In this document: one piece after another, positions 10,999 through 22,558 of the stretch | Position numbering within the stretch: position 1 is the first letter of the stretch | Layout of the letters: each line of letters opens with the position of its first letter | Assembly: GCA_035048495.1 (NCBI GenBank) | Contig: CM068545.1 | Span: 19,316,741 to 19,380,740, forward strand | Source: Euptelea pleiosperma | Taxonomy: Eukaryota > Streptophyta > Magnoliopsida > Ranunculales > Eupteleaceae | Direction: 5' to 3' | Length of the DNA: 64,000 nt | The notes under the pieces: model-generated | What the model saw: the letters and a program-made list of their open reading frames with translations, nothing else | Told to the model about the DNA's origin: nothing | Databases searched by the model: none | Position numbers and translations under genes: made by a program

Positions 10999-13900
10999 TT
11001 AAGTACTCAGCCTCAGTGTGGCCTTGCTGCAATTTGTGTGTAAACACCAAGTTTTCTCGTGCACAATGTCTTTGTGCTGTTCATTAAGCTGTACTTGTTG
11101 TTGCCTTGATGAAGAGGGGAACAAAGAAAGAGAAAGCATGGTGTTAATTTCTTTCGTGCTTTCACGAGCCTTGTTCTCGTCACCATTTCCATAGTCGTGA
11201 TTCAAACTCAGCTGCAAATTAGGCAACCATTCCTTCTCTTTCCTCATCTTCTTCTCCACACTTACATTCTCTTCTATTTCCAGCATCTCTTCTGGCATTG
11301 GCTTGGGTTGTTTTGTTGGCAGCCTTTGTAACTGCATCGCAAAAGCAAAAGTTTAATTACGAAGAATTAAGAGGGAACCACTAAAGTGATCGAGCTAAAA
11401 AAACTTCAATGGCCGGCACACTACCAAAATAATGGGCTTGCGCGCAACGGCCAAAGTAGACCTTCCGCAACGGACTGGACCTGTCCCAAATGTTGCAGTA
11501 GGCCAATAAACTTTACGTGACAGAATGACACTTGCTAACAACGAGGTGTGTTGTTAATTTTTACTAATGTAAATAGGCTGCCTGTTCAGTTCTGGGTCCG
11601 TTGCGGAAGGCCATTTTTCTTGTTGGGCCGCATGTTATAGTGAATGAGATTACCTGAAGCCGAAATGAGATTACCTGAAGCCGAAATGGTGGCTCGAACA
11701 CAGGTTCAAAATTATCAGAGACAATTATGGGATCACTGAAGTTGGATTGAAATCGTTTCTTTTTTGTATTGTTGCTGAGGTTCCACCATGAAGGTTGCTC
11801 CGTGAAGACCGATTCAATCGACATTGGTGTGGCACAAATTTTGGGGGCTAGAGGTTGGGAGCTATCACCAGACCAAGTGATATTCATAGGGACTTTCCTA
11901 TCCTTACCTTGATTGCTGATCATTTCACGTGGTGGCCACTTCTTTTCTTCAAGAAATTGGCTCGGTCTAATAGGCCTATTTCCCATGATCGCATTACTTA
12001 TATCAAATAGGTGCGAAGTCGATTGCTTCTCGGCATTTTGGAAAATCATGTCATGAATCAAACCCTTGGCTAGTCCGGCTAGTCCAGGATCTTTGCCGGG
12101 TTGTGAGATTGGCCTTATCATAGTATGCAGATTGAAAGCCCAGTCTTGGTATCTGTAAAGAGGAAGAGGGAAAAAAACAAAAGTTAGATAAAGAAACAAG
12201 TTCCTGTGTGTTCCATATATTGAGATTTGGTTGGTTACCTTGAAGAACTAGCTTTGTAATCAAATGATTGTTGGGAGAGGGGATACTGTAAAAGACTCAG
12301 AAGATGATTAGGCTCGTTAATGTTCTTGCCTAGAGAAAGGCCCCTGCTGTCTATTCTGAAGTGTCGATGAGGATCAGTTCTTTGATAGAACATTTCAGGG
12401 CTTCCTTGTATTGATCTATTTGTTTGAGATAAAACTATAGAAAGATAATTTTGTGAGATTTTCTCCAAAAAAACAAAAATCAATAGAGGAAAAAAAGAAA
12501 AGAAAATGGACTTAACCTAGTCCCCTTTAGAATATTTTATTTTTTACTGAAATGGACTGTTTGGCAAAGATTTTCAAGTTGTGTGGCAAAAGACCATTCC
12601 CATCTTAGCATTGCAAGTGAAAACCAACTTCTCATTGGAATTACACATTGTGCTCCATTTTGTTCAAAAGGTTCGTAGCACATTTAGCCAAATGGACGCG
12701 TATGAGATGTTATTTGAACATCAAATTGGTACAAATAACCCTTACGATTTTGAGTTGTGGGATAATGGGTGCCATGACAACTCGAACTCCACAGCCAAAC
12801 ACCTCCAAAGATAACCAACTTTTACTACTTTTCTTTAGAGTTGAAAGAATATTCTGTGCTGGGACCAAAGAAAATGAGTCCACTTTATTTGCGAACGCTT
12901 TGTCGGAGAGTGGCACGGGTCATTGCCTAAACTTTATCAGTCTAGCTGTATTTACGAATTATATAGTTTATCTTTCTCATTAAATGTATATGATCATAAG
13001 TTTACCTTGCCCAGCCTCATCAAGCTTCTTACTTCGATACATCTGATTCAACAAATGCATGATCAGGAAAAAGCCATGATGTAGAAATTAAAAACCCACT
13101 CATATCCAAAGAAACTGATCATTTACTTCATCCTCTTACCTGCAAGTGGCTTTTAACATGAGCAATGCTAAGTCCTCTCACATTCATTAGCTGGAGAACT
13201 AATTTGGGAGTTGCTCCTGCAGCAATCAAAGAAAACGAAAGAAATTAGTAACCCCATTTGTATTCGATCGTGATCAATATGCTTCTAGTAATTAAGAAGC
13301 ATAAAATTCTATAAGAAACAAATTAATTTCTTCAAAATTAATCTTCTCTCCACCCAATTTCCTTATAAATATAATTAATGCACGGTTTATTTAAGAGAAT
13401 ATAATAAAAAGAGGAGTCCCTGTAGAGCTACACCCTTTTCTTACATCCATTTCTTACACCCGTAGTGGGGCCCACATAGAAATCATGTTAGAGGAGTTGT
13501 CCATAATGTGGAGACTATCCTCCTTACCAAAAATCATTTCATTTCGACATTCCTAACCTCATGAAAATAATGGACTTGAATTTGAAAGATTCAGACCATC
13601 CAATTAAACCATATATGGTTAACAATGTCAAAATGGACTAATTTTTTGTGATGATGATCATGGTGGCAAGGACAACTCAATGTTTGGTTGGATTGGGTCC
13701 CACCAACGGATGTAAGAAATCGGTGTCTCTAAAACTAAGGATTCATTTGGCAAGGAAAAATAAAAAATAGAACCAAAAAAAATTCATCAAACTTACTTTC
13801 TTGCCCACCAAGCCTTTCAACAGCGTGCACAAAAGAAAGATGGAGATTAGGAGTCCAACGAAGCCTGGGCATTTTCGATCGAACGTATTGCCTAACTGCA

Positions 13901-14142
13901 GTCGATTGTTCACACTCTTCCACAGTGGTGTTGTTGTTACTTGAATTTCCTCTTGTCACTGCCTCATCTTCCTCAACGTTGTCATCGGCTACCTCAGTAG
14001 TACTCTCATCCTCTTCACTCGTGGCGTCTTCATTCAAGTCAATGGACAACCACTTTTGGGAAGACACTGGAGATGTGTTTTGGGCTTGGTTCTCGCTCCC
14101 AGTGCTGTTTCCTCCATCAGAGATCTCTTGTCTTTCAACCAT
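10999..14142 (-). CDS. GARP/G2-like MYB transcription factor with EAR motifs, six exons
   Basis: Exons (transcript order) 14142-13797, 13216-13140, 13042-13006, 12434-12239, 12152-11675 and 11331-10999 join in frame to 488 aa. The single MYB-like GARP domain spans about residues 85-150. It includes RSKMPRLRWTPNLHLSFVHA, GGQERATPKLVLQLM and SIAHVKSHLQMYRSKK, the SHLQMYR signature of G2-like DNA-binding proteins. The family is closest to the Arabidopsis At2g38300/At2g40260 type and rice MOF1. Three EAR-like repression motifs are visible: SIDLNED (33-39), LQLSL (417-421) and LSLSL (444-448). A nuclear transcriptional repressor is therefore likely. The N-terminus is Ser/Asp/Glu-rich. The exon-5 donor is duplicated, allowing a +7-residue isoform. 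All other junctions are ordinary GT-AG. Confidence 0.9.
11419..11642. mobile_element. CACTA-like MITE in the last intron of the GARP gene
   Basis: The left end reads CACTACCAAAATAATGGGC, the typical start of plant CACTA elements, and the segment ends with ...TATAGTG. A 15-bp perfect inverted repeat (CCTTCCGCAACGGAC at 11462-11476 and its complement at 11596-11610) lies inside the ends. Right-end decay makes the last 10-15 bp uncertain, and the expected 3-bp duplication is not clear (gca on the left, aat on the right). Confidence 0.55.
11646..11687 (-). repeat. 21-bp tandem duplication containing a splice donor
   Basis: Two identical 21-bp units (11646-11666, 11667-11687) each carry, on the - strand, CTTCAG/GTAATC. 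Either donor (exon end 11675 or 11654) keeps the frame, because the units differ by exactly 21 bases. Use of the distal donor would add residues VISFRLQ. The duplication abuts the right end of the CACTA-like element. Confidence 0.9.
13422..13732. mobile_element. Inverted-repeat MITE in intron 1 of the GARP gene
   Basis: The left side (tagagctacacc ... ttcttacatcc ... gtggggccc) and right side (gggtcccac ... ggatgtaagaaa ... ggtgtctcta) are imperfect complements over about 45 bp. The target duplication was not resolved. It lies wholly inside the 580-bp first intron. Confidence 0.5.
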
Positions 14143-14397
14143 GTCTACTCGATCTTCTTCTTTTATATCACTAGTATGCTTCTATAGTTGTTACGCTGCT
14201 GATAGATGGTAGAATGGAGGGAAAGGGGAAAGAGAATTTGATCAGAAATGAACATAATAATTTAAAAAATAGTAGGAAGTCGTGAACAAAGCTAAATGCA
14301 CTGACTTATGTTGAACTGATAGGTACTTGCATATTCATGGCATTTTAACTCCGAGAAACGTTATGCTGCTAATTAAAAAAAGTGAACTCGATGCTAA
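14143..14397 (-). promoter_or_regulatory. Upstream region of the GARP gene
   Basis: This is the DNA between the GARP start codon and the Harbinger-like element at 14398. A CT-rich run just upstream of the ATG (about 14143-14165, seen as tctactcgatcttcttctt on the + strand) could be leader. No TATA box can be fixed with confidence. Confidence 0.35.
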
Positions 14398-15587
14398 GGC
14401 AGCGTTTGGCATTGCGGAAAATAAGCAGAAAAGTTGTTTACTGCAGTTTGAGACGGATTTTATCGATTTGAAATGACACTTTTCACAGGTTTTCGGGTAA
14501 AAGCAGAGGTCGCTAGAAAACAGAAAAATTTTAGATGGCGAGGACTCCCCATATTGCAATAATGCAGAGGACTCTCATGGCCTTACATAGCTTTTTTTTG
14601 GGCCCATTGACAACAAGGAGTTTTAGCCCACCAATTGGTGTACGTATAAACACTAAAAATCAACTTCATTTATGATTTCTAGCTATTGGATTTGGTACCC
14701 AAAAAACATGCTTGCATGAATCCAACAGCTAGAATCAATCCTAAAAAGGTACTAAAATATATGGCTAGAGATAGCCAATCTGGTTGATTTTTATAAGAAT
14801 ATCCAACAAGGGGATCCACGCAATTAGAGGGGCCCAAAAAATTTAGATATATATTGAAAATTGACCTTATGAATCAGCAAAAATAAAGAGAATCAAAAGA
14901 TCAATTACGCAATTATGTGGATCGACAGTGTGCCAATGTCCATGGGTGAGAATAGATTTTTCACTATCTTTAAAGAATTGGGCTTACTATAGTTTCATCT
15001 CCTCTCACTCTATGAAGTCCAACACCCCTCTAGAGAATATATAGTTCTCTAGTACAAAGAACTACAAAATGTACACCCAGTTGAGTTATACCCAAACACG
15101 TACTGTATGGAAGTTGTATGGACTTGTAAGGAGATACGGCCGACACGGTAACTGTGGCTTCATTAATTAATAGTATAATAGATGCATAACAGTACTTCTT
15201 GCAAAATACAAGACACCTAACCTAACACTATGTAGGGCCATGAGAGTCCTGTCTGCGTCCAAAATCTTTTGCATCTAAAATGTTTTCCTTGAAAAACTAC
15301 TTCTGCTTATAGCTTAAGCAGGATTGTAGTTTCTAAACTTAAGTGAAATTTTATAAATATTGAAATTTCATGCCCTTTTAGCTTTAATAACTTTCCTAAA
15401 GAAAAATTCCTTCTAAGCCTAAAATAACTTTTCTAAATGACAAATGCATCTTAAAATAACAAAACTCTCCCATACCTTTTCTAAATGACAAAATCATCCT
15501 AAAATTCTCAAATCAATTGCTTTTACCGATCGTTGGCAGCAATATTAATTAGTTGTAAGCCGAGTTACCACAATCCCAAATGCAGCC
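14398..15587. mobile_element. PIF/Harbinger-like non-autonomous element, TAA target duplication
   Basis: The left end GGCAGCGTTTGGCATTGCGG and right end CCACAATCCCAAATGCAGCC are imperfect complements of about 20 bp. They are flanked by taa at 14395-14397 and 15588-15590. Length is 1190 bp, of which a nested inverted-repeat element (14568-15250) makes up most. No transposase frame is present. Confidence 0.68.
14568..15250. mobile_element. Nested inverted-repeat element
   Basis: A 23-bp inverted repeat bounds it: AGGACTCTCATGGCC plus ttacatag at 14568-14590, and its complement at 15228-15250, 22 of 23 identical. The inner left part contains the gatttctagctattgg and caaaaatcaac blocks shared with other fold-backs in this window. 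No coding frame was seen. Confidence 0.6.
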
Positions 15588-15817
15588 TAACACTTCCCAA
15601 AATATGCCACTTAGCAAAGAAAAACCTTAACATTTTGCTACATTAGAGGTGTTAGCATTGAGTCTGTTGCTTTATATTAGCAGCTCAACTAGACTCTTTA
15701 CTTGCATGTCGCGAAAGTTTTTTTTTTACTCTGGGTGGATAGGCTCGTATCAAACTCACAAACTCATAGTGGAACAACAACCATTGAGCTATTAGCTCAA
15801 GCCCATGGCGCAATGGT

Positions 15818-15837
15818 GATGATGATGATGATGATGA
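15818..15837. repeat. (GAT)n microsatellite
   Basis: Six to seven GAT units. A short TTA run follows near 15850. Confidence 0.85.
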
Positions 15838-16019
15838 CGATAACTCAAGCTTATTATTATTATTATGAGTTTACCTCCTTACTCAAGTGAGGGAATACTC
15901 TGAGCTTGTAATGATATATGCAGTACTTTTAACAAGGGGATTTGGACCAACACAAGTTTGAGTAGGGTCGCAAATCTCCCTAGCTTGGGCAAATTATTTT
16001 CACTCATTATTGATTTTAT

Positions 16020-16916
16020 TTTCTATGGTTTATTTTTTATATATCATTGATATTTGAGAATAAAACGACAAAATTTTTTAATTAGATTTTGATGTGAAAA
16101 ACAAGAGAGCAATTTAGATTTTAAGCTTTTGAGACGTGGATTTTGGAAAGATGAGTTCTTTCAATTTTAAATTTTCATTCTTGTACAATAAAATCTATAA
16201 AAAGAAATCTCATTCTATTGTGTTATGTAGAGACTGATGATTCTTGAAGTACTGTACATGAAGCCACGATTCCGAAGGCAAGAAATCTCATTTGGGGAGG
16301 ACTTTTTCCTGAGGGCTTTTCTGTAATTCTTACATAGCCTTACGGAAACCCTAATTTCGTCTTAGGGTTATATATACCCCTGTTGGTGAGAGACGAGTAT
16401 CTCAATCTTGTACTGTGTGTATTTTTCTTTTGCCCTAGAGCATAGTGGAATCGGTGTGGATCCGTGGACGTACCTCAATCTAGAGGGAACTACGTAAATC
16501 TCTGTGTTGTGGTTTGTTTGCATCTTTGTTTTATTGCTCCTTTATTGTTCTTTCTTCCCAACACATTCTTTCATGAGTTAGCTATTTTTATGGGGTTTTT
16601 TCTTCTCAATATTTGCTTAATTCAACAAAACCAAAAATAATCTCAGGTTTACCAATATGGAATTTTTTTTTTTAATCTCTTATTTTCATGTTTGATTTGG
16701 GGTTTGGGTTTTGGCCTAAACTTGTTCTAAGGTTGAAGACAAGGGTACGTTCGTTTTTTAATACAAAATTTGGTAGTCAACTTGGGTCAGCACTACTCAC
16801 ATGACAGTGGACCTAGTCATAAGGGGTATGTTAGCATTTTCAAATTGTGGGGTTATGTCTAATTTTAAAAATAACATGGGGGGACGTATGTCAAAAATCC
16901 CCCCCACCCAAATAAA
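16020..16916. repeat. Internally deleted copy of the long-TIR repeat at 57.7-60.5 kb
   Basis: Blocks at 16081-16180 and 16570-16740 match 58035-58325 in the same order and orientation. The block 16741-16830 matches 60408-60486. The right end (about 16750-16916, ending in gtcaaaaatccccccc) is the reverse complement of 57661-57810. So this is a shorter member of the same inverted-terminal family with the middle missing. Its left terminal repeat was not found. A solo LTR is inserted in it. Confidence 0.62.
16216..16563 (+). mobile_element. Solo LTR with 5-bp target duplication
   Basis: A 348-bp LTR-like sequence ends in CCCAACA; its start TATTGTG looks like a decayed TGTTG. It is flanked by cattc on both sides (16211-16215, 16564-16568). 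The interior resembles a copia LTR promoter and leader (ttatatatacccc, then a leader with ggatccgtggacgt). The uninterrupted relative at about 58138 shows the empty site. No internal domain remains, so it probably arose by LTR-LTR recombination. Confidence 0.75.
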
Positions 16917-17863
16917 AAAAAAAACTAAAATTCATAGGCCAAACGCAGAGAATCAGCTCACCTTGAACTAGAGCTAGATCTCAACAGATCAACAGCTTTG
17001 ATTCCATGATGGAAATCATATTTTATTGCATAATATTGGATGATCTCTACACTAACCCAAAAAAGGTTTATATATATAGAGGATTACAATGATGAAAATA
17101 TAGCAAGAAAATAATCTTAACATGCAATAGAAATAAAATTACCGTATGGAAATAGAAAGTAACCTAACCTAACTAATCCTAATCAATATTTTCATTATTG
17201 ATCTTTCCCTTGCGTAGCACCTTCCTGAAGTTGAATACACTTTCCTTATTAAAAATATTTGGCCCTTCTGGGCTGCTAGCTTAGTTACCATGTGTAAGAA
17301 AGCTTGATTGTACATTGTTTGCTAAATGGCAATCGAAGTTACTTTTCTATCAAGTAATAGCTTCTAAATATGAAATAATATAGAAGGAAAGAGCTAATTT
17401 ATGGTGGCAATGTTAGTGCAACCAGACTCTTCACAGAAGTCCCAAATTATTGTTATTATAAATAAAAATGTGCTATCAAATGATGATTTTGCACAATAGA
17501 TGAAAACATATTGCAAACACTTGTAACAACAAGACCATTATTAGAAGGAAAACAATCTGTCATGTGAAGCACACAAAACATAATAACAATTTAATATATG
17601 TTCACTTTCATGCAACCTTTGATAAAACAGTTATTCAGCATTGCTTCCCATACAATTGGTGCTGGTATAAAACTTAATTATCACACCATAGTTTTGTTAG
17701 GGCATTTTCTAGCTGATCTTTTCTTATAAATCACGCCATTTGCAAATATCATAAGAGCAAGGGCTAAGATCGATCTCAGAAAATTAAGTCTATGACACAG
17801 TGAGTCGAGACTCGAGACTTGGTTCTAGATAACATGACATAATCCATCAAAACTTATATCAAC
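16917..17863. other. AT-rich DNA, no gene recognised
   Basis: No conserved domain, terminal repeat or RNA gene was recognised. It may be remains of the retroelement whose 3' end starts at 17864. Confidence 0.35.
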
Positions 17864-18430
17864 AAATCAACAATCAAGCTCGCGAAGAATCCGGTGTTCC
17901 ATGATCGAAGCAAGCACATCGAGACACGCTATCACTTCATCATGGAGAAAAAGAAAGTCGAGGTTGGCTACGTAAGAAGCCGACATTTTCACAAAGCCAA
18001 TCAAAGCAGCAGACACATTGTAAAGATTAAGAACTTTGCGTGGAGTTAAAAATCAAGTTTAAAGGGGGATGGTGAAAAATAAACTTGATTTAATAGTCTT
18101 ATGGAGTCGAATTAAGTCAAAAATCTTTTGTATACCTAAATTATTGTTGTGGTGGAGAATAGTGTATATTCTAGAATAGAGTAGTTGAGAGAAATAATGA
18201 AGTGTGTAGAATGTTTTCAAGTCTAGAAATATCTTAGTTAGGGGTTGAATAATTATAATGAATTTAGAATGTTCAATAGAGAGTCCTATAAATAATTATA
18301 ACAGATTCAAGTTGAGAAACAAAGATCTAGTGATTCCATACTTAGCTTCTCACCTAAACCTTTCTCCTCTCCATACATCTTATTTTATAACAGTTCATTG
18401 GGTTTTCTGGTGCTTGTTGTCCCCTCTCCA
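17864..18430 (+). pseudogene. Ty1/copia 3' remnant: RNase H C-terminus, polypurine tract, LTR start
   Basis: From 17864 the frame reads KLAKNPVFHDRSKHIETRYH and on through FIMEKKKVEVGYVR, the C-terminal part of copia RNase H. The expected DN at the start is lost and the frame then decays. It is followed by a polypurine tract (aaagggggat near 18061) and then TG at about 18071, where an LTR should begin. The AT-rich DNA to about 18430 is the probable LTR. No second LTR was found. Confidence 0.68.
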
Positions 18431-20217
18431 TCCTCTTCATGAAATGCAGACCATAAATACCAGTATCATGGTGGCCATTAACAACAACATTCCTTCCCTT
18501 GTTGCAAGAACTCGGAACTTGCAGTGAAGTCTGTTAATGAACCGTCTAAGGCCCGGTAGACTAGGAAAGTCACTGATCTACTATGCACTTAGTCTCCTAG
18601 CTCAAAGGCGGTCGATCCAGCATATATACATCCGAAGAAACCAGTAGAGCGGGTGATATTTTTGCTTCTTTTTGTAGTGTAATTAATGACATCATTTTCT
18701 TGAATCCTTGTAACCTTCCTAGTGAGCTCTCTCGATACCCTTTTGAGGATACTAGAGGTTGTACATTTTACATATTGTGATTTTGTTTAAGGTCAAGTAG
18801 ATCAAATTCATATTAAAAATCAAAGAAAGGTTTCGACTTGATCTTTTCCCAGTCCAAATAATGAAAGGATCTATGTTTTTGTAGGTAAAAGGAGATGAGG
18901 TGGAACATTCCCATAATTAAGTATGCAAAGAATCCTATTGAAGAAAAGTTCGATCTGTTTTCCAAGCTATATAAATTTGATAAAAACACAAAAATGGGTA
19001 TTGGTGGAAAAGATGAAAATTTGAAACTAAACAAAACATTGATGAAGGTGATAAAGTCAAGCTAACATATTTACCGTAATGCTTATGATGCGTGCACATG
19101 GTGTTTCCAAGCCTCGTTATGTTTTACTCTGAAAAGTTGGTGGCAACGCAAAAAGAAATTTAATAGGTTTTTGAATGATTTTCTATCTATTTACCAGCAA
19201 AACCTAGAAGGAAAATGAAATAGAAATTATTTTGAAGTAATTCGCATGACAGTCATAGAGATAAAAATCTAGAATATAAACAAGATCATCACGAGATGAG
19301 ACAATATTCACAAATTCATCATCGCTCATCCTCTACCAAAAATCACAATTTATTTGATCTTACATTTTTTCCTTATTAGTTATAGGTGTTATGGTCTTCC
19401 GCGAAACAAATCTTCAATAACAGCAAAAAGAACAAAAATTTGTGCTGTTACATGCTAATTAACACAGCTTGTTGAAAAAAAAGATAAGAGAGAAATAGGT
19501 TAGTTTCACATGGGTTCACTGAATTTGAATTACTTGGATTTAATAAGGCAAAAAGTATACTTGAATTTCGGCTACTACTACATGAACACCTATAGCTAGT
19601 CATTCTGGGCGGACATCCGGAGGCCACCGCTTAAGCTCTATTAGACACTTTCCCATGAAAGTAGTAAATACTCCTAAAATTGGTATTTCAAGAAGTGATA
19701 TTTCAGATTTTAACTCATGATGACTAAGAAAATTTTTCAAGAAAATGGGTTTTTCAAAATAATTCAATCATCAATGTTTGGTTGAGAAGTTTCCTCAAGA
19801 GGGTTGCCTAAGAAACTCCATTTATCATCATAAGAAAAGAGAAAGAGTTGTAAAAAAAAGCAATTTAGCCTAGAAATCAACATAATGTCATGAATTCAAT
19901 TCTTGCCTAAAGAGAATCCTTAAACAAGAAAAAAAAAATTTACTTATAGACAATGTAATCTCTTTCTAATATCATAGATAATTTGAAAGACATCAAACAG
20001 CCAAAACCATCATTAAGACGGAAGAATTAATTATATTCCAAGAGAAAAGAAAAAAAAAAAAAAAAAAGGAAAGAAGTGCATCATAATCCAAATACCCACC
20101 TTTGATGATGAAGCTTCCTCATTTGTTCCTCCTTCCAAGGTTTTAATCGGATGACAAATGTAACAGCAGATTCGAACAGGTCGATAGATTGAAAAGAAAA
20201 CAGTCTTGCACAACTGT
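18431..20217. other. AT-rich intergenic DNA
   Basis: No gene or terminal repeat was recognised. Short open frames near 18.3-19.0 kb show no family resemblance. Confidence 0.35.
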
Positions 20218-20238
20218 GAGAGAGAGAGAGAGAGAGAG
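20218..20238. repeat. (GA)n microsatellite
   Basis: About ten GA units. A complementary (TC)n run lies at 20616-20639, so the two could pair in a single strand. Confidence 0.9.
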
Positions 20239-20615
20239 CTTTTACTATATGGTATTCTTTCCTTTTAGTTTTGAAAGGTTCTTGTTTCATTTCAACTTTC
20301 AACCGTAGAATTTAAGCTCCATTTATTAGTCGTCGCAGTTCAGATATTCTTAAGACTTTTTTATGGTTTTAAAATCTCGATCTCGTAGTTATTTTCAATA
20401 CTTACTCTAAAGTTTTATCTAATGGTGATCGAAGACGATGGTCGGACAGTACTCCACTTGTTCTCTTTCTATAATTTTCAGAACATATATAAAAAAGTTT
20501 TATTATTATAATCTATGGATACAGGTGCGACCAGTCTCTTGGACTGTTGGAGATCATGTGACTGCTCGAGCTCTTTCTCGTTTCGATCGTTCTTTTGACA
20601 GGTTGTCGATGTGCA

Positions 20616-20639
20616 TCTCTCTCTCTCTCTCTCTCTCTC
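20616..20639. repeat. (TC)n microsatellite
   Basis: About twelve TC units, complementary to the GA run at 20218-20238. Confidence 0.9.
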
Positions 20640-22535
20640 ATCCGTGATAACCTTTATTGGTTGACCTCTGTTAGGGACTGATTCATTGTTATAAACAAAT
20701 TCCATCTTTAATTAGTTTGATACTTAATTTAATAATTCCATATGCATGTGTGATATCATCAAGTTTACAGTAGGCCATCTTCTTCATTAAGCACAGCCCT
20801 AGCCTCCATCTCTGAGTATGACTCCTGCCATATTTATAACACTATTTTTCTGTCCATTTGTTCTTATTGTTATTCCCCCCTAATTTTTAGTTTATGTTGC
20901 ATATATTCTTATCAATTCCATATTTTGGTCCCAATCGGAAAATCGATCCGTTGACTTGAGGCCACTGATATAGTGTGGGGCCTTGCAAGGTGGTGAAAAA
21001 ATTTTGGTGGGACCCATACATCCCGGCGATACTTTCTGCTTCGATGAAGTACAAAATTTGAATTTTGACAATTTAACGGCCATTATTTTCCAAGCATCAA
21101 AACTGTTATTAACGTAACGGGCTTGAGGTGTTACCGTCTGAATGGCCTTTTAGACCGTTTTAATGGCCGTTTAAACGGCACTAATTTAAACCATGGTATT
21201 GAGTACCATTTTTTCTCGTGTGTTCGCCCAAAATGTCCCCAGTAGAAGTTACGACTTCCTAGCATCCCCATAAGTCATCCCCTCATGTTGTCTCCTTTCT
21301 CTATCCTTTTCCCTACCATCCAAGGATTTACTTTCCAAAGCCTGTTAGAGAGAATTTGGACTGTTTGTCTTGACATAAGGGAGGGGCCGGGTCAGTCTTT
21401 GGGAAAAGAAGGAGGTAGGTAGGTCCCATTGAGGAATCATTTTTCAAGGATTAGGTTTGGCTAAAAGACACTCAAAACTGACTCGATGTGTGTGACATGT
21501 GGATGTGTGCATGTTGCATGAAAAATGATCAAATATATATATGTAGAGATTCCAATTGCAAAGAGGACAAATATTCGAAGGATTAAAGTAAGAATTTTAA
21601 TAGAGAAAGATGAGAAGAGTACGTAGGAGAGAAGGAAATAGGGTCTCGTGATGAATTAAGAAAACGAGGAATTCCCTTACCCTACGTACCTAGAAAACAC
21701 TTTCTTTTTTGTCTTCTCGTCTGCATTATGGGAGTTGACATTTTATTACTTTATTTCTCTTGCCAAGCCTAAAGAATCTTGCAAAGAATTACTTTTCTTT
21801 TTTATTCTTTCATGCAAGGGGAACCTCCCGATCACTAGATGCGTAATGGGTCCTCATATTCTTGTTAATCCAGACCATGCAATTAGTGTGGGCCCTCTGT
21901 ATAAGACACATCTTACACCAAAAATCAGCTTGATTGCACGGTATCTTAACCGTCCAATAAATATACTCTCTTTCTAGACTTGCACTTGATATGTTTGGTG
22001 GCCTAAGAAAAAACCCAATTGATCTGATGATCAGAGATTGTTGAACTAAAAGTCCATCGATATCTTCTACACGGGCCCCGGCGATTGGGTGGTCCAGACT
22101 GATAGGAATGTGCATCCTTAATTATATATATATGTATAGGTTGTTAGTCATTGAAATTAAGAAAGAAGAGTGTCCTAAAAGTCATGGACGAATTGAGAGA
22201 GACGCTGACGAACCAATGTCATCATGCTTACTAAATCAATGGTGTAGCTGTAATGAACCAATCAAATTGTGTCTGACGTTTGTTGAGCTCAGCTACGACC
22301 CACACTATCACCCATCACATAAACATGAGATAACCCAACTCAGGACCACTCTTTGGGATTAAAATATATAAAAAAAAAAAAAAAAACGTATAATCAAAAG
22401 CAAATGCCAATACAATTATACAAGGAATGCATGATTGAATATTTCCCAAATTAATATCACCGTACAACCCCTCAAAAGCTTGAGATTAAAATTGAAAAAT
22501 AAAAGAATAAAATAGAGAAACTGATATATAAATGT
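20640..22535. other. Intergenic DNA with MITE remnants
   Basis: About 21060-21189 carries a right half of the hAT-type CATGGTTTAAA family (ends taatttaaaccatg), with no matched left end. About 21830-22100 carries a fold-back piece with the caccaaaaatcagcttgatt block (gtgtgggccctc / gggtggtccagac). No gene was recognised. Confidence 0.4.
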
Positions 22536-22558
22536 AAGAGAGAGAGAGAGAGAGAGAG
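22536..22558. repeat. (AG)n microsatellite
   Basis: Eleven AG units. Confidence 0.9.

Noticed and set aside
13925..14212. 95-residue frame on the + strand
   Set aside because: Antisense of GARP exon 1, an artefact of its Ser/Asp/Glu-rich coding.
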